Program-made: the position numbers and the translations under genes
In this document: piece after piece, positions 5,912 through 14,927 of the stretch
Layout: every line of letters begins with the position of its first letter
How positions within the stretch are numbered: position 1 is the first letter of the stretch
Origin: JBHHYN01 sp046757565
GTDB taxonomy: Bacteria; Pseudomonadota; Gammaproteobacteria; Eutrophobiales; Eutrophobiaceae
NCBI GenBank assembly: GCA_046757565.1
Contig: JBHHYN010000030.1
Coordinates: 1 to 25,140 of the forward strand
Direction: 5' to 3'
DNA length: 25,140 nucleotides
The notes under the pieces: model-generated
What the model saw: only the letters and a program-made list of their open reading frames with translations
The model's database searches: none
Told to the model about the DNA's origin: nothing

Positions 5912-6733
5912 ATTTTTGCATCCATAATCTTCTACTTTACCACCAACCTGCCGGATTCGTAGACGCAATAGACTTTTAAATCCGGAATGACTGCGTTTTT
6001 GCGTGCATGGATGCACGTATGCCGCGAAGACAGGAGTCGAGAGCGGCCATCTAGCCGACTTATGTGATATGCCTGGTGATCCGGACCGGTCTGCCGCCGG
6101 CCCTGTGCATCGGTTATATATTTATTGCTTTTCAATGAGTTGCGTTACAGGCAGGGGCTCTCTCCAGGTCCCTGGTGTTACCCCGTTGATCAGCTTGTGA
6201 CCCAGCCCGACACCTATCCGTTCCGGCCATACGTTTGGGGAATTTGTTTTTTCCCGGATAGTCATAACTTAGACAGGTGGTAGTTAATCAATCTGGTTCC
6301 GATACAGCTTTTCCCCCGGGTTGGAAATCCGGTATGAGATGGAATTTCATCAGTCAGAATGATGCGGCCCGCGTACAGAAATACATGCAAAAAACAGGAT
6401 TTCTGGTTTGCACTCCATTTCATGGCAACGTAGAATGCCTCCTCGCTCGGTATCTGGCCTGGATTCAGGCGCATGAGCCCGGCTGAGAGACCCTCCGGGT
6501 CTGGTGATGAGGAGTGTGTGGAAGAATTCGATGGGAGGCAGCATGCCTCTCTACTATTCTACTGCGTCCGTGCTTCGCCTTAATCGTTATATAATCAATC
6601 TTTTCTCGAGTCGGCCTGGAAGGAAATGCCGAATAGAAGAGGGGTAATATTGTCGTTCGCCTGGTATTTGCTGACGAGGTTTATGTCGGCTGTCATGGTT
6701 TTCAATTAAACGCCGCAAGGGTGGAGGTTTATT
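5912..6733. other. Long intergenic region upstream of the TonB operon
   Basis: About 820 bp. I see no gene I can defend; the best ORF (6277-6486, 69 codons from GTG) has no ribosome site and no recognisable motif. Small hairpins occur: CGTGCAT/ATGCACG (6002-6017), AGACCC/GGGTCT (6488-6502) and GAGGCA/TGCCTC (6535-6549), the last two in tandem. TATAAT at 6590-6595 could be a -10 element for the operon about 140 bp downstream, but no acceptable -35 is placed before it. Confidence 0.5.
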
Positions 6734-7525
6734 TTGATTATGGAAACTACAAAAATATTCAAAAGTGGTACGCGACTGTTTCTGCTAGGCGTACTGATTG
6801 GTTTCGGCTCCCAGGGGCTGGCTGCGGACAAGGTGGACAGGATTGTTGATACGGGAGTCGAGCGCAACGAGGCAGCCAAAACATCACAGGCGCGTATCGA
6901 TAAAATTGCTAATTCAACGGATAAACTGGCCTCGAAATATAAAAGGGAACTGAAGGTGATAGACGGCCTGAAGGTGTATAACTCCCTGTTACAGAAACAA
7001 CTGGACGATCAACTCGCCCAGATACAGACGATTAAGAACTCCATCGATGAGGTCTCGATTATTCAGCGCCAGGTGACGCCACTGATGGTGCGCATGGTAG
7101 ACGGTCTGGAACAGTTTATCGGCCTGGATGTGCCGTTTTTATTGAAGGAGCGTACACATCGCATTGAAACGCTCAGGGAAACGGTGGCGCGCGCCGATGT
7201 TACCGCCGCCGAGAAGTTCCGATCAGTGTTCGAGGCATTCCAGATCGAAGTGGAGTACGGGCGCACCATCGAAGCGTACAAGGATGTTCTGGATATAGAA
7301 GGCAGATCCCGGGAAGTCAGCTTGCTCCGTTTCGGGCGGATATCACTGGTTTATCAAACGGAAGACGGCCTCAATAACGGGGTCTGGGACCAGATCAGTC
7401 ACACATGGAAACCGCTGGATAGTGCAGAGTACCGGAATAATATTTCGAATGGCTTAAAGATAGCACGTAAGCAGATCGCTCCAGAGCTACTTATGTTACC
7501 GGTCAATGCAGCGGAGGATCTGTGA
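6734..7525 (+). CDS. DUF3450 periplasmic coiled-coil protein of the TonB operon
   Basis: A 263-residue exported protein, first gene of the TonB-energisation operon. A signal peptide covers about residues 1-30 (hydrophobic FLLGVLIGFGSQ, cleavage near LAA). The mature protein is mostly helical and coiled-coil, with the DUF3450 features: the RIDKI repeat region, QLAQIQTIKNSIDEVSIIQRQ, PLMVRMVDGLEQFI, DVPFLLKER, and EAFQIEVEYGRTIEAY. DUF3450 proteins are regularly encoded ahead of TtpC/ExbB-ExbD-TonB sets; their biochemical role is not settled. The start is either TTG 6734 (6 nt after GGAGG) or ATG 6740 (12 nt after); the former has better spacing. The stop overlaps the next start by one base. 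Confidence 0.88.
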   Translation: MIMETTKIFKSGTRLFLLGVLIGFGSQGLAADKVDRIVDTGVERNEAAKTSQARIDKIANSTDKLASKYKRELKVIDGLKVYNSLLQKQLDDQLAQIQTIKNSIDEVSIIQRQVTPLMVRMVDGLEQFIGLDVPFLLKERTHRIETLRETVARADVTAAEKFRSVFEAFQIEVEYGRTIEAYKDVLDIEGRSREVSLLRFGRISLVYQTEDGLNNGVWDQISHTWKPLDSAEYRNNISNGLKIARKQIAPELLMLPVNAAEDL

Positions 7526-8913
7526 TGAAACGTATCAGTTATATTTGTTTACTGTCGTTGTTGATCGGCGTTCCCGGCTTGAATGCCGGGGCGGCGGACA
7601 AGGGCCTCACGCTGGACTCGTTATTGAAACAGGTTCAGCAAGGCAAGCTTAACGAGTCAAAGGAAAACAAGGCGCGGGAACAGGAATTCAAACGCACCAA
7701 GGCGCGGCAGAGTCAAATGCTTGCGGATGCAAAAAAACAGCGTGCCGCACTGGAAGCCAAAAGCGCGCTCATGGAAAAGCAGTTTGACGCCAACGAAACA
7801 GAAATTGCAGCGCAGACCGAACTGTTGGCCAAACGCCTGGGCTCTTTGAAAGAACTGTTTGGGGTATTGCAGCAGGTTGCCGGCGATGCCCGTGCCCAAT
7901 TTGATGTATCGCTGACTGATATCCAGTATCCTGACCGTGGAAAATTCCTGACGCTACTGGCCGAAAAAATGAGTTCGACCACCGAGCTGCCCTCACTGGA
8001 GGAGATTGAACGGCTCTGGTTTGAGTTGCAGCGGGAGATGACCGAATCGGGCAAGATTGCCCGCTTCCCGGCCAAAGTCGTCGTTCCAGGCGGCGATGAA
8101 GTAGAGAAACAGGTCATACGCGTTGGCCTGTTCAATCTGATTTCCGATGGTAAATATCTTAAATACGATTCCAATACAAAGAAGATTTCCGAGCTGCTCA
8201 GGCAACCCAAGGAGCGGTTTGTAAAAACCGCACAAAACCTGACCGCGGCTAAGAGCGGCATCGTGACCGTCGGGGTGGATCCGACTCGTGGCCAGCTTCT
8301 CGGGCTTCTGGTGAATGAGCCCAGCTGGTATGAGCGGGCGACCACGCAGGGTGGGACTATCGGCTGGATCATTATCTATCTGGGCGGTTTTGCCCTGTTC
8401 ATTGCCATCATCAGGACCCTGTGGCTGTCTGTGGTGAGCATGTTGGTTGCCAACCAGAAACGCAACCTTGACAAGCCCGGGAAGGGCAATCCCCTGGGCC
8501 GCGTGCTCATGGTCTATCACAACAATCAGGACATCGATCTGGAATCCCTGGAACTGAGGATGGGTGAAGCGGTGATGAAGGAACTGCCGGGGCTGAATCG
8601 CTTCAATACACTGCTCAAGGTAATCGCCGTCGTGGCGCCGTTGCTGGGCCTGCTGGGTACTGTCACCGGTATGATTATTACCTTCCAGTCCATCACCCTG
8701 TTTGGTACCGGTGATCCGAAACTGATGGCCGGCGGTATTTCCCAGGCACTGGTGACAACCATGCTGGGACTCATCGTTGCTATTCCTACCGTATTCATGC
8801 ACAGCCTGGTTTCCGGGCGCAGCAGGCAAATAGTTGAGTTGCTGGAGGAACAGGCCACTGGCATGGTGGCAAAAACTTCGGAGGGACGTAATAAGAAGGC
8901 CCCTGCAGCCTGA
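7525..8913 (+). CDS. TtpC-like MotA/TolQ/ExbB proton-channel protein with periplasmic N-domain
   Basis: A 462-residue inner-membrane protein. The start ATG 7525 overlaps the previous stop (TGATG) and lies 7 nt after GGAGG. Residues 1-24 are a signal peptide, and about 25-270 form a long periplasmic, largely coiled-coil domain. The first channel helix is near 277-303 (GWIIIYLGGFALFIAII), and the MotA/TolQ/ExbB core follows with helices near 365-385 (the APLLGLLGTVTGMI signature) and 408-430. This architecture is that of TtpC, the extra component found with TonB2 systems of Vibrio and relatives, which helps pass proton-motive energy to TonB. It is much longer than a simple ExbB. Confidence 0.88.
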   Translation: MKRISYICLLSLLIGVPGLNAGAADKGLTLDSLLKQVQQGKLNESKENKAREQEFKRTKARQSQMLADAKKQRAALEAKSALMEKQFDANETEIAAQTELLAKRLGSLKELFGVLQQVAGDARAQFDVSLTDIQYPDRGKFLTLLAEKMSSTTELPSLEEIERLWFELQREMTESGKIARFPAKVVVPGGDEVEKQVIRVGLFNLISDGKYLKYDSNTKKISELLRQPKERFVKTAQNLTAAKSGIVTVGVDPTRGQLLGLLVNEPSWYERATTQGGTIGWIIIYLGGFALFIAIIRTLWLSVVSMLVANQKRNLDKPGKGNPLGRVLMVYHNNQDIDLESLELRMGEAVMKELPGLNRFNTLLKVIAVVAPLLGLLGTVTGMIITFQSITLFGTGDPKLMAGGISQALVTTMLGLIVAIPTVFMHSLVSGRSRQIVELLEEQATGMVAKTSEGRNKKAPAA

Positions 8914-8931
8914 TGTTTTGAAGATAATTGA

Positions 8932-9513
8932 ATGATTGATTTCATTTACTCACTACTGCGGGGGGCCGCGTCACTCTTCGGCCAGGAGCAGGAACTGGTC
9001 AATATGTGGGAGGCCATCCGTGATTACTTTGAACTGGGTGGCGACGTCCTGGTGTTCATTGGCCTGCTCATGATCGTCATGTGGATCATGATCATTGAAC
9101 GTCTCCTGTACTTCTTCAGCCGGCACAAGACCCTGGTGAAAACCACTGTCGACAACTGGAATGCCCGCAAGGAACGCAAGTCCTGGTATGCCCACCGCAT
9201 CCGTGAAGCCATGATCTCGGAAGTCCGACTGCAGGCCAGCAGATACGTCTCCCTGATCCAGGCGTGTGTTGCCCTGTGCCCGTTACTGGGGTTGCTGGGT
9301 ACAGTTACCGGCATGATTGAGGTGTTCGAGGTCATGGCGTCACTGGGTACCGGCAATGCGCGGGCGATGGCCGCCGGCGTGTCCAAGGCGACTGTCCCCA
9401 CCATGTCCGGAATGGTTGCCGCCCTCTCCGGGTTGTTTATCAGCGTCTGGTTACAGCACAAGGTAGATGCCGAGATCGAGACGCTGGGTGAACATATGAC
9501 CATGGATCACTAG
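8932..9513 (+). CDS. exbB: ExbB2-type proton-channel protein
   Basis: A 193-residue MotA/TolQ/ExbB-family protein, the core channel subunit that uses proton flow to drive TonB. The three membrane helices lie near 38-60 (VLVFIGLLMIVMWIMII), about 110-135 (carrying CPLLGLLGTVTGMIEVF) and about 150-175. The start is uncertain. ATG 8932 has a weak ribosome site. ATG 9004 (Met25, LVNMWEAIRDYFELGG) would give 169 residues, nearer the usual ExbB2 length, and has an AGGA upstream. It follows TtpC after 18 bp and precedes ExbD. Confidence 0.88.
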   Translation: MIDFIYSLLRGAASLFGQEQELVNMWEAIRDYFELGGDVLVFIGLLMIVMWIMIIERLLYFFSRHKTLVKTTVDNWNARKERKSWYAHRIREAMISEVRLQASRYVSLIQACVALCPLLGLLGTVTGMIEVFEVMASLGTGNARAMAAGVSKATVPTMSGMVAALSGLFISVWLQHKVDAEIETLGEHMTMDH

Positions 9514-9538
9514 ATAATTGAATTGAAACAGGTGCGAT

Positions 9539-9940
9539 ATGCGTAGAATCTCCCATTACAGCTCAGATGACGAATCCCAGGTAGATTTAACCCCCCTGAT
9601 CGATGTGGTGTTTATCATGTTGATCTTCTTTATCGTTACCGCAACCTTTGTGAAGGAGACGGGCATAGATGTCAATAAACCCGATGCGCCTACCGCAGAG
9701 GTCAAGAAGAAGGCGAACATACTCATTGCGATCGATGCCAATAACAATATCTGGATCGAACGCCGCAAGGTGGATATACGCGCTGTCAGACCCAACATTG
9801 AACGGCTGCACGCGGAAAATCCCCAGGGCTCGGTCGTGATTGAGGCGGATGAAGAGTCCAAGAACAAAATGCTTGTTGAGGTCATGGATGCGGCCCGCCA
9901 GGCAGGTGTCTATAATATCGCCCTCGCAGCCGAAAAGTAG
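9539..9940 (+). CDS. exbD: ExbD biopolymer transport protein
   Basis: A 133-residue inner-membrane protein with one N-terminal transmembrane helix and a periplasmic domain. The signature DLTPLIDVVFIMLIFFIV carries Asp22 in the helix, equivalent to the essential proton-path Asp of ExbD/TolR. The C-terminal part ends with the typical DAARQAGVYNIALA strand. It should pair with the ExbB2 protein encoded 25 bp upstream. An AGGTG ribosome site lies 7 nt before the ATG. Confidence 0.92.
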   Translation: MRRISHYSSDDESQVDLTPLIDVVFIMLIFFIVTATFVKETGIDVNKPDAPTAEVKKKANILIAIDANNNIWIERRKVDIRAVRPNIERLHAENPQGSVVIEADEESKNKMLVEVMDAARQAGVYNIALAAEK

Positions 9941-9958
9941 CACATCGAGGTATCCGTT

Positions 9959-10579
9959 TTGCCGACACTCCTTGCCCGTTACGTATTTAGTGTTCTCATG
10001 ACGTTTTTTGTCGTCTTCGGGTTATTCTGGCTGATGCAGTATCTTATTGCCACGGCGAACCGCTCGTTAAATGAAAATGACGCCGGTAGAATGCTCGAGT
10101 TTGTCCGGGTAAAAAGGGATGAGACAATTCATGCCAGGAAACCCAAACCTAAAAAGCCACCGCAACCGGATCAGCCGCCGCCGGAGCCGCCTCCCCCGGC
10201 GATGGATAATGTTACACCGGAGGCCCAGGCGGTGACGGTTTCTGCCGTCAATGTGAATACGAAAATCGATCTTTCCGCCTCGGGATTTGGTCTAACCCCG
10301 AATGATGGCGACTATCTTCCCATCGTCAAGGTGCAACCCATCTACCCGCGGCGCGCGCTCAGCCGGGGAATCGAAGGTTATGTCATCGTCCAGTTTACCG
10401 TTACCAAGCAGGGTACGACCAAAAATGCTGTCATCGTTGAAGCCAAGCCAAAGGGGGTTTTCGACAAGGCGGCCTTGCAGGCAGCGGCCAAATTCAAATA
10501 TAAACCACGGGTGGTTGACGGCCAGCCCATCGAGGTGCCGGGCGTGCGTAACAAGATAACATTCATAATAGAAGACTAA
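9959..10579 (+). CDS. tonB: TonB energy-transducing protein (short TonB2 type)
   Basis: A 206-residue protein that carries energy from ExbB/ExbD across the periplasm to outer-membrane receptors. It has an N-terminal membrane anchor (about 9-31, FSVLMTFFVVFGLFWLMQY), a Lys-Pro and Pro-rich spacer (about 60-81, KPKPKKPPQPDQPPPEPPPP), and a C-terminal TonB domain with the YPRRALSRGIEGYVIVQFTV core and KFKYKPRVVDGQP. TTG 9959 is the likely start: GAGG lies 8 nt before it, and a later ATG would cut into the anchor. The short spacer fits TonB2-type rather than long TonB1-type proteins. Confidence 0.92.
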   Translation: MPTLLARYVFSVLMTFFVVFGLFWLMQYLIATANRSLNENDAGRMLEFVRVKRDETIHARKPKPKKPPQPDQPPPEPPPPAMDNVTPEAQAVTVSAVNVNTKIDLSASGFGLTPNDGDYLPIVKVQPIYPRRALSRGIEGYVIVQFTVTKQGTTKNAVIVEAKPKGVFDKAALQAAAKFKYKPRVVDGQPIEVPGVRNKITFIIED

Positions 10580-10583
10580 CGGC

Positions 10584-11951
10584 ATGTTCACGCTGAATAA
10601 CGCATTTGCCGGAATTGTGGGCAGCAAACGGCGGGTCTTGAAGCTGCTCCCTGTAGTCTGTTTGTCCATGCTGCTGTGTGCAGCGCCTCCACAGACGTTT
10701 GCTTATGGTGGCGGTGGCGGCGGCGATACCGGTGGTGGTAAATCAAAGCGGACGCAGAAGACAAAAAAAGCCCCGGCGATGACCGAAAAAGTCTATAAAA
10801 AACTCACCGAGGCACAGGAGTTAATCGAAGCGAACAAATATAATGAAGGGCTGGCGATACTGCGTGAACTGGAACACAAAAAAAAGCTTTCTCCTTATGA
10901 GAAGGCGCAGATATATAACTATTTCGCCTATACCTACTTCACCATGGAGAAGTATAAGGAGGCCATCCGTTCCTACGAGAAGGTCCTGCAACAACCTGAC
11001 TTGCCGGAGGCATTACAGGCGAATTCCCTGTATACCCTGGCCCAGCTGTTTTTTATACAGGAAAACTACAAAAGGGCAGTCGAGACCATCAAGAAGTGGT
11101 TCGCCATAACGCCGAAACCCACCGAGAACGCCTATATGCTGCTGGGGCAGGGATATTATCAACTGGAGAAGTACAAGGAGTCGCTGGTGCCCCTGAAAAC
11201 AGCTTACAAACTTGTCAAGAGCCGTGGCGTGAAGCCGAGGGAGAGTTTGTTGCTGTTGCTGCGGGTAGACTATTTTAACCTGGGCGATTACAAGAATATG
11301 ATTAAGGTGTTGAAGGAGCTGGTGGAACTCTACCCCAAAACTGAATACTGGTTGACCATGGCCGGCGCCTATTCAGAGATGAAGCAACTCAAAAAACAGA
11401 TGTCCATCTTTGAGATGCTCTATGAAAGGGGCGAGTTAACCCGGGGCAATCAACAATTGAATCTGGCCAATCTTTATCTGCTGCACGATGTCCCGTACAA
11501 GGCCGCTAAAGTTCTTGATAAGGGGATGAAAAAAGGCATTATCAAGAAGGAGATTAGAAACCTGCGGTTATTGTCCCAGTCCTGGTTGCAGGCACAGGAG
11601 AGCAAGAAATCCATTCCGCCGCTGAAACTGGCGGCAAAACTCTCAAAAGACGGCGATCTGGATGTCAGGCTGGCGCAGGCTTATATCAATCTGGATAACT
11701 ACACCGATGCGGTGGCTGCCCTGAAATCAGGGCTGAAGAAGGGCAGGCTTAAACGCAAGGACCAGGCTTATGTCATGCTCGGCATGGCCCAGCTTGAGTT
11801 GAAACACTATAACTCGTCTATAGGCGCCTTTAATAACGCAAAAGAATACAAGCGCAGCAAAAAAACCGCACTCCAGTGGATAAAATTTGTCCAGAGCGAA
11901 AAAAACCGGGATCAGCAACTTGCGGCGAGTCTGAGCAGAAGACGCAGGTAA
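10584..11951 (+). CDS. Exported TPR-repeat protein, last gene of the TonB operon
   Basis: A 455-residue protein starting 4 bp after the TonB stop, so almost certainly co-translated. A signal peptide with a long basic n-region is cut near TFA-YGG at about residue 40. A short Gly-rich and Lys/Arg-rich linker follows, then many tetratricopeptide repeats (for example YNYFAYTYFTMEKYKEAIRSY, YMLLGQGYYQLEKYKESLVPL, AQAYINLDNYTDAVAAL), probably about ten in all. Such TPR proteins are a regular part of DUF3450-TtpC-ExbB-ExbD-TonB sets; a periplasmic scaffold or adaptor role is likely but unproven. No clear terminator follows; the next gene starts after 40 bp. Confidence 0.85.
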   Translation: MFTLNNAFAGIVGSKRRVLKLLPVVCLSMLLCAAPPQTFAYGGGGGGDTGGGKSKRTQKTKKAPAMTEKVYKKLTEAQELIEANKYNEGLAILRELEHKKKLSPYEKAQIYNYFAYTYFTMEKYKEAIRSYEKVLQQPDLPEALQANSLYTLAQLFFIQENYKRAVETIKKWFAITPKPTENAYMLLGQGYYQLEKYKESLVPLKTAYKLVKSRGVKPRESLLLLLRVDYFNLGDYKNMIKVLKELVELYPKTEYWLTMAGAYSEMKQLKKQMSIFEMLYERGELTRGNQQLNLANLYLLHDVPYKAAKVLDKGMKKGIIKKEIRNLRLLSQSWLQAQESKKSIPPLKLAAKLSKDGDLDVRLAQAYINLDNYTDAVAALKSGLKKGRLKRKDQAYVMLGMAQLELKHYNSSIGAFNNAKEYKRSKKTALQWIKFVQSEKNRDQQLAASLSRRRR

Positions 11952-11991
11952 GTTTCTTCATCACGTAGTAACTTGAACAGAGGAGAGTTAC

Positions 11992-13641
11992 GTGGAACGT
12001 GAATCCATCGATTACGATGTCGTTATCGTAGGCGGTGGCCCGGCGGGGCTGGCAAGCGCCATCCGGCTGCGCCAGTTGGCCGATGATAATCAACATGACC
12101 TGAGCGTCTGTCTTCTGGAGAAGGGCTCAGAAGTCGGCGCGCACATTCTCTCCGGCGCAGTCATCGAACCTAAGGCGTTGCATGAATTGATCCCCGATTG
12201 GAAAGAACGGGGAGCTCCGCTGCACACCCCCGTCACCAAAGATGAAGTCTACTTTCTGACCGGCCCCGGGTCATCGTTCAGAACCCCCGGTTTGTTTGTC
12301 CCCGCCAGCATGCATAACAGCGGCAATTATATCGTCAGCCTGGGCAGTGTGTGCCGTTGGCTGGCCGGACAGGCGGAGGTGCTCGGCGTCGACATCTTTC
12401 CAGGGTTTGCCGGCGCCGGCATTCTCTATAACGGCGCCGGCAGTGTACAGGGCGTCGTCACTGGCGATATGGGAATCGCTGCCAACGGGGAACATAAGGA
12501 GAGTTATGAACCAGGCATGGCGCTGCATGGAAAATACACCATTTTCGCGGAAGGTTGCCGGGGCCATCTGGGCAAGCAATTAATAGAAAAGTATGATTTG
12601 GCCGCTGCGGTCGACCCCCAGCACTACGGGATCGGCCTGAAAGAGTTGTGGGAGATTGAGCCGCAACGACAGCAACAGGGTCTGGTGATGCATGGCGCGG
12701 GCTGGCCACTGATGGAGCAGGCGTCGGGCGGGTTTTTCCTGTATCACCTTGAGGACAATCAGGTCGCCCTGGGCCTGATCATCGATCTCAACTACTCCAA
12801 CCCCTATTTAAGCCCTTATGACGAGTTCCAGCGCTTCAAGCAGCATCCCTTGATCTCAGGATTTCTCAAGGGGGGCAGGCGCATCGCCTATGGCGCCCGG
12901 GCGATTACCAAGGGCGGCATCAATTCCCTGCCAAAGATGACGGTACCTGGGGCCCTGCTCATCGGTTGTGACGCCGGCACGCTCAATTTCGCCAAGATCA
13001 AGGGCGCCCACATGGCGATGAAATCCGGTATCATCGCGGCGGAAACGATTTTCGAGCGCCTGGTCAAGGGTGACAAGGGGGGAGCGGACCTGACGGATTT
13101 CAGCCGGAATTTCCGCGCTTCCTGGGCCGGGGAGGAGTTGTACCGCTCCCGCAACTTCGGCCCTGCCCTGCATAAGTTCGGGTTGTATGGCGGGGCTGCA
13201 TTCAATTATATCGATCAGACACTATTCCGGGGAAAACTGCCGGTGACACTTCATGACCGCTGCCCTGATCATGAAGCCCTCAGGCCGGCATCGGCCTGTA
13301 CACCCATTGACTATCCGAAAGCGGACGGCGAAATCAGTTTTGATAAACTTTCATCCGTATTCATCTCCAATACCAACCACGAAGAAGATCAACCCTGTCA
13401 TCTGGTCCTCAAGGATGAGCAGGTCCCTGTTCAGGTCAATCTGGAAACCTATGCCGCACCGGAGCAACGCTATTGCCCCGCTGCCGTATATGAAATAGTC
13501 GAGGAGGCCGGTCAGCCACGCCTGCAGATAAACGCCCAGAACTGTGTTCACTGCAAGACCTGTGACATCAAAGACCCCACCCAGAATATCGACTGGGTCC
13601 CTCCGGAAGGGGGCGGCGGACCCAACTATCCGAATATGTAA
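11992..13641 (+). CDS. Electron-transfer-flavoprotein:ubiquinone oxidoreductase (ETF-QO)
   Basis: A 549-residue membrane-associated FAD and 4Fe-4S enzyme that passes electrons from reduced ETF to ubiquinone, the respiratory exit for acyl-CoA dehydrogenases. An N-terminal FAD-binding motif VVIVGGGPAGLASAI is visible, followed by EKGSEVGAHILSGAVIEP, the typical QO segments, and a C-terminal ferredoxin-like cluster: Cys495, then Cys518, Cys521 and Cys524 in CVHCKTC. Length matches the family. The start is GTG, set by AGGAG 6 nt upstream. No etfAB genes are in the window. It fits with the acyl-CoA dehydrogenase encoded at 20033. Confidence 0.93.
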   Translation: MERESIDYDVVIVGGGPAGLASAIRLRQLADDNQHDLSVCLLEKGSEVGAHILSGAVIEPKALHELIPDWKERGAPLHTPVTKDEVYFLTGPGSSFRTPGLFVPASMHNSGNYIVSLGSVCRWLAGQAEVLGVDIFPGFAGAGILYNGAGSVQGVVTGDMGIAANGEHKESYEPGMALHGKYTIFAEGCRGHLGKQLIEKYDLAAAVDPQHYGIGLKELWEIEPQRQQQGLVMHGAGWPLMEQASGGFFLYHLEDNQVALGLIIDLNYSNPYLSPYDEFQRFKQHPLISGFLKGGRRIAYGARAITKGGINSLPKMTVPGALLIGCDAGTLNFAKIKGAHMAMKSGIIAAETIFERLVKGDKGGADLTDFSRNFRASWAGEELYRSRNFGPALHKFGLYGGAAFNYIDQTLFRGKLPVTLHDRCPDHEALRPASACTPIDYPKADGEISFDKLSSVFISNTNHEEDQPCHLVLKDEQVPVQVNLETYAAPEQRYCPAAVYEIVEEAGQPRLQINAQNCVHCKTCDIKDPTQNIDWVPPEGGGGPNYPNM

Positions 13642-13678
13642 CATAACAGTCGGGAGTCATGAGTCGGGAGCCGGGAGG

Positions 13679-14542
13679 TTATTCGGGGTCTCTTATGCGG
13701 ATGAGCCCTTCCTGCATGGTCGAGGCGACCAGAACGCCGTCACGGCTGAAAAAACGGCCTCTGGCAAGGCCCCGGGCGCCGGAGGCAGACACCCCTTCAC
13801 AGGCGTACAGCAGCCACTCATCCAGCCTGAAATCCCGGTGAAACCACATGGCATGGTCAATACTCGCAATCTGTATGATGTTGTCGAGGATGTGTATGCC
13901 ATGGGGAAGCAGGTTGGTATCCAGCAGGCTGAAATCCGATATATAGGCCAGCATGGATCGATGCAGATCCGGATCATCGGGCAGGGTATCCGAGGCGCGC
14001 AACCACATATGCCGATCGGGCTCTCTTTTATGCGGGTGTTCGAGATCAAGCGGTTCGACCGGTTTCAATTCAAACGGTGCTGACAGGGTCGAACTGAGCT
14101 TGAATTTATCCGGGGCGCGTTCAATCAGTTTCCCGATGTGGGTGCTGATATTCTCAAGTTCTTCGGGTGCGGCCATTTCGGGGATCCGTTCCTGGTATTC
14201 AAGACCGCTCTCTGTGACCTGAAATGAGGCGGCCAGGGTGAAGATAGGGCGGCCGTGTTGAATGGCGACGACACGCCTTGCCGAGAAACTCTTGCCGTCA
14301 CGGCTGCGATCCACCTCATAGATTATCGGGGTATTATGGTCCCCTTTGCGCAGGAAATAGGCGTGCAGCGAATGGACGTGCCGTTCCCCCACGGTGTATT
14401 GTGCCGCCTTGATGGCCTGCCCCAGCACCTGTCCGCCATAGACCCGGTTCGTTCCGATATCGAGACTGTTGCCGCGAAACAGATTTTCTTCAAGGCGTTC
14501 CAGCGTTAGCAGCGTAATGAGTTCTTCCAGGACAGGATTCAT
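13679..14542 (-). CDS. tesB: Acyl-CoA thioesterase II (TesB)
   Basis: A 287-residue double-hotdog thioesterase that hydrolyses acyl-CoA to fatty acid and CoA. The length is almost that of E. coli TesB (286). It opens LEENLFRGNSLDIGTNRVYGG and includes GGQVLGQAI, HSLHAYFLRKGD, and the active-site residues Asp203, Ser227 (IASIDHAMWFHR) and Gln277 (STMQEGLIR). The middle residue is Thr in E. coli; Ser is a conservative swap. The gene is convergent with ETF-QO, with 37 bp between the stop codons. Confidence 0.92.
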   Translation of the reverse strand: MNPVLEELITLLTLERLEENLFRGNSLDIGTNRVYGGQVLGQAIKAAQYTVGERHVHSLHAYFLRKGDHNTPIIYEVDRSRDGKSFSARRVVAIQHGRPIFTLAASFQVTESGLEYQERIPEMAAPEELENISTHIGKLIERAPDKFKLSSTLSAPFELKPVEPLDLEHPHKREPDRHMWLRASDTLPDDPDLHRSMLAYISDFSLLDTNLLPHGIHILDNIIQIASIDHAMWFHRDFRLDEWLLYACEGVSASGARGLARGRFFSRDGVLVASTMQEGLIRIRDPE

Positions 14543-14927
14543 CTATTTCGTTTTATTTGACTATTTGATTCACCGCAGACGCCTCCATGGAAGGAGGCGT
14601 TAGAGCCGAGTCTGGAACGGAGGCCGAGGCACAGATATTACACATGGATGTGTGCTTATGTAGTTATGGACCAGTACACAGGGATAACAAAAGTTAACAA
14701 TAACGAACGAAAATCTTGGGGCTTGCCCCCGAGTTGAATAACGATAAGTGATATGAATAATCATTACACCGAAATCAGGTCGCTTACGGCCGAATTGTTC
14801 ATAATATGCGGGTTAGCTTATCTGTCTTACCTGTTTATGTATAGCGGCCAGTGAATAATGGTGTGCAGGGTTTATCTGACCGGGTCCGCTGTGTATCATC
14901 CGTGTGAAAACAAAAACAAGATTGATG
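14543..14927. other. Intergenic region with the third dispersed repeat
   Basis: The first 160 bp hold copy 3 of the dispersed repeat. The rest contains a GC hairpin (CTTGGGG, CTTG, CCCCCGAG, about 14716-14734) without a following T-run, then AT-rich DNA that may hold the promoter of the downstream oxidoreductase. I could not define a promoter. Confidence 0.5.
14561..14700 (+). repeat. Dispersed intergenic repeat, copy 3 (with insertion)
   Basis: The first 70 bp of the core (14565-14634) match copies 1 and 2 with one visible change (CACCGCAGAC). After the first CACAG word, about 40 extra bases intervene before a second CACAG at 14677 and an AAGTTAAC end. The extra segment includes CACATGGATGTG, itself a small palindrome. 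Confidence 0.8.

Noticed and set aside
6277..6486. 69-codon ORF in the region before the TonB operon
   Set aside because: GTG start without a ribosome site, no recognisable motif, and a competing ORF of equal length on the opposite strand.
14716..14734. Hairpin CTTGGGG/CCCCCGAG as a terminator
   Set aside because: No T-run follows on the plus strand, and on the minus strand it lies upstream of tesB, not at a gene end.
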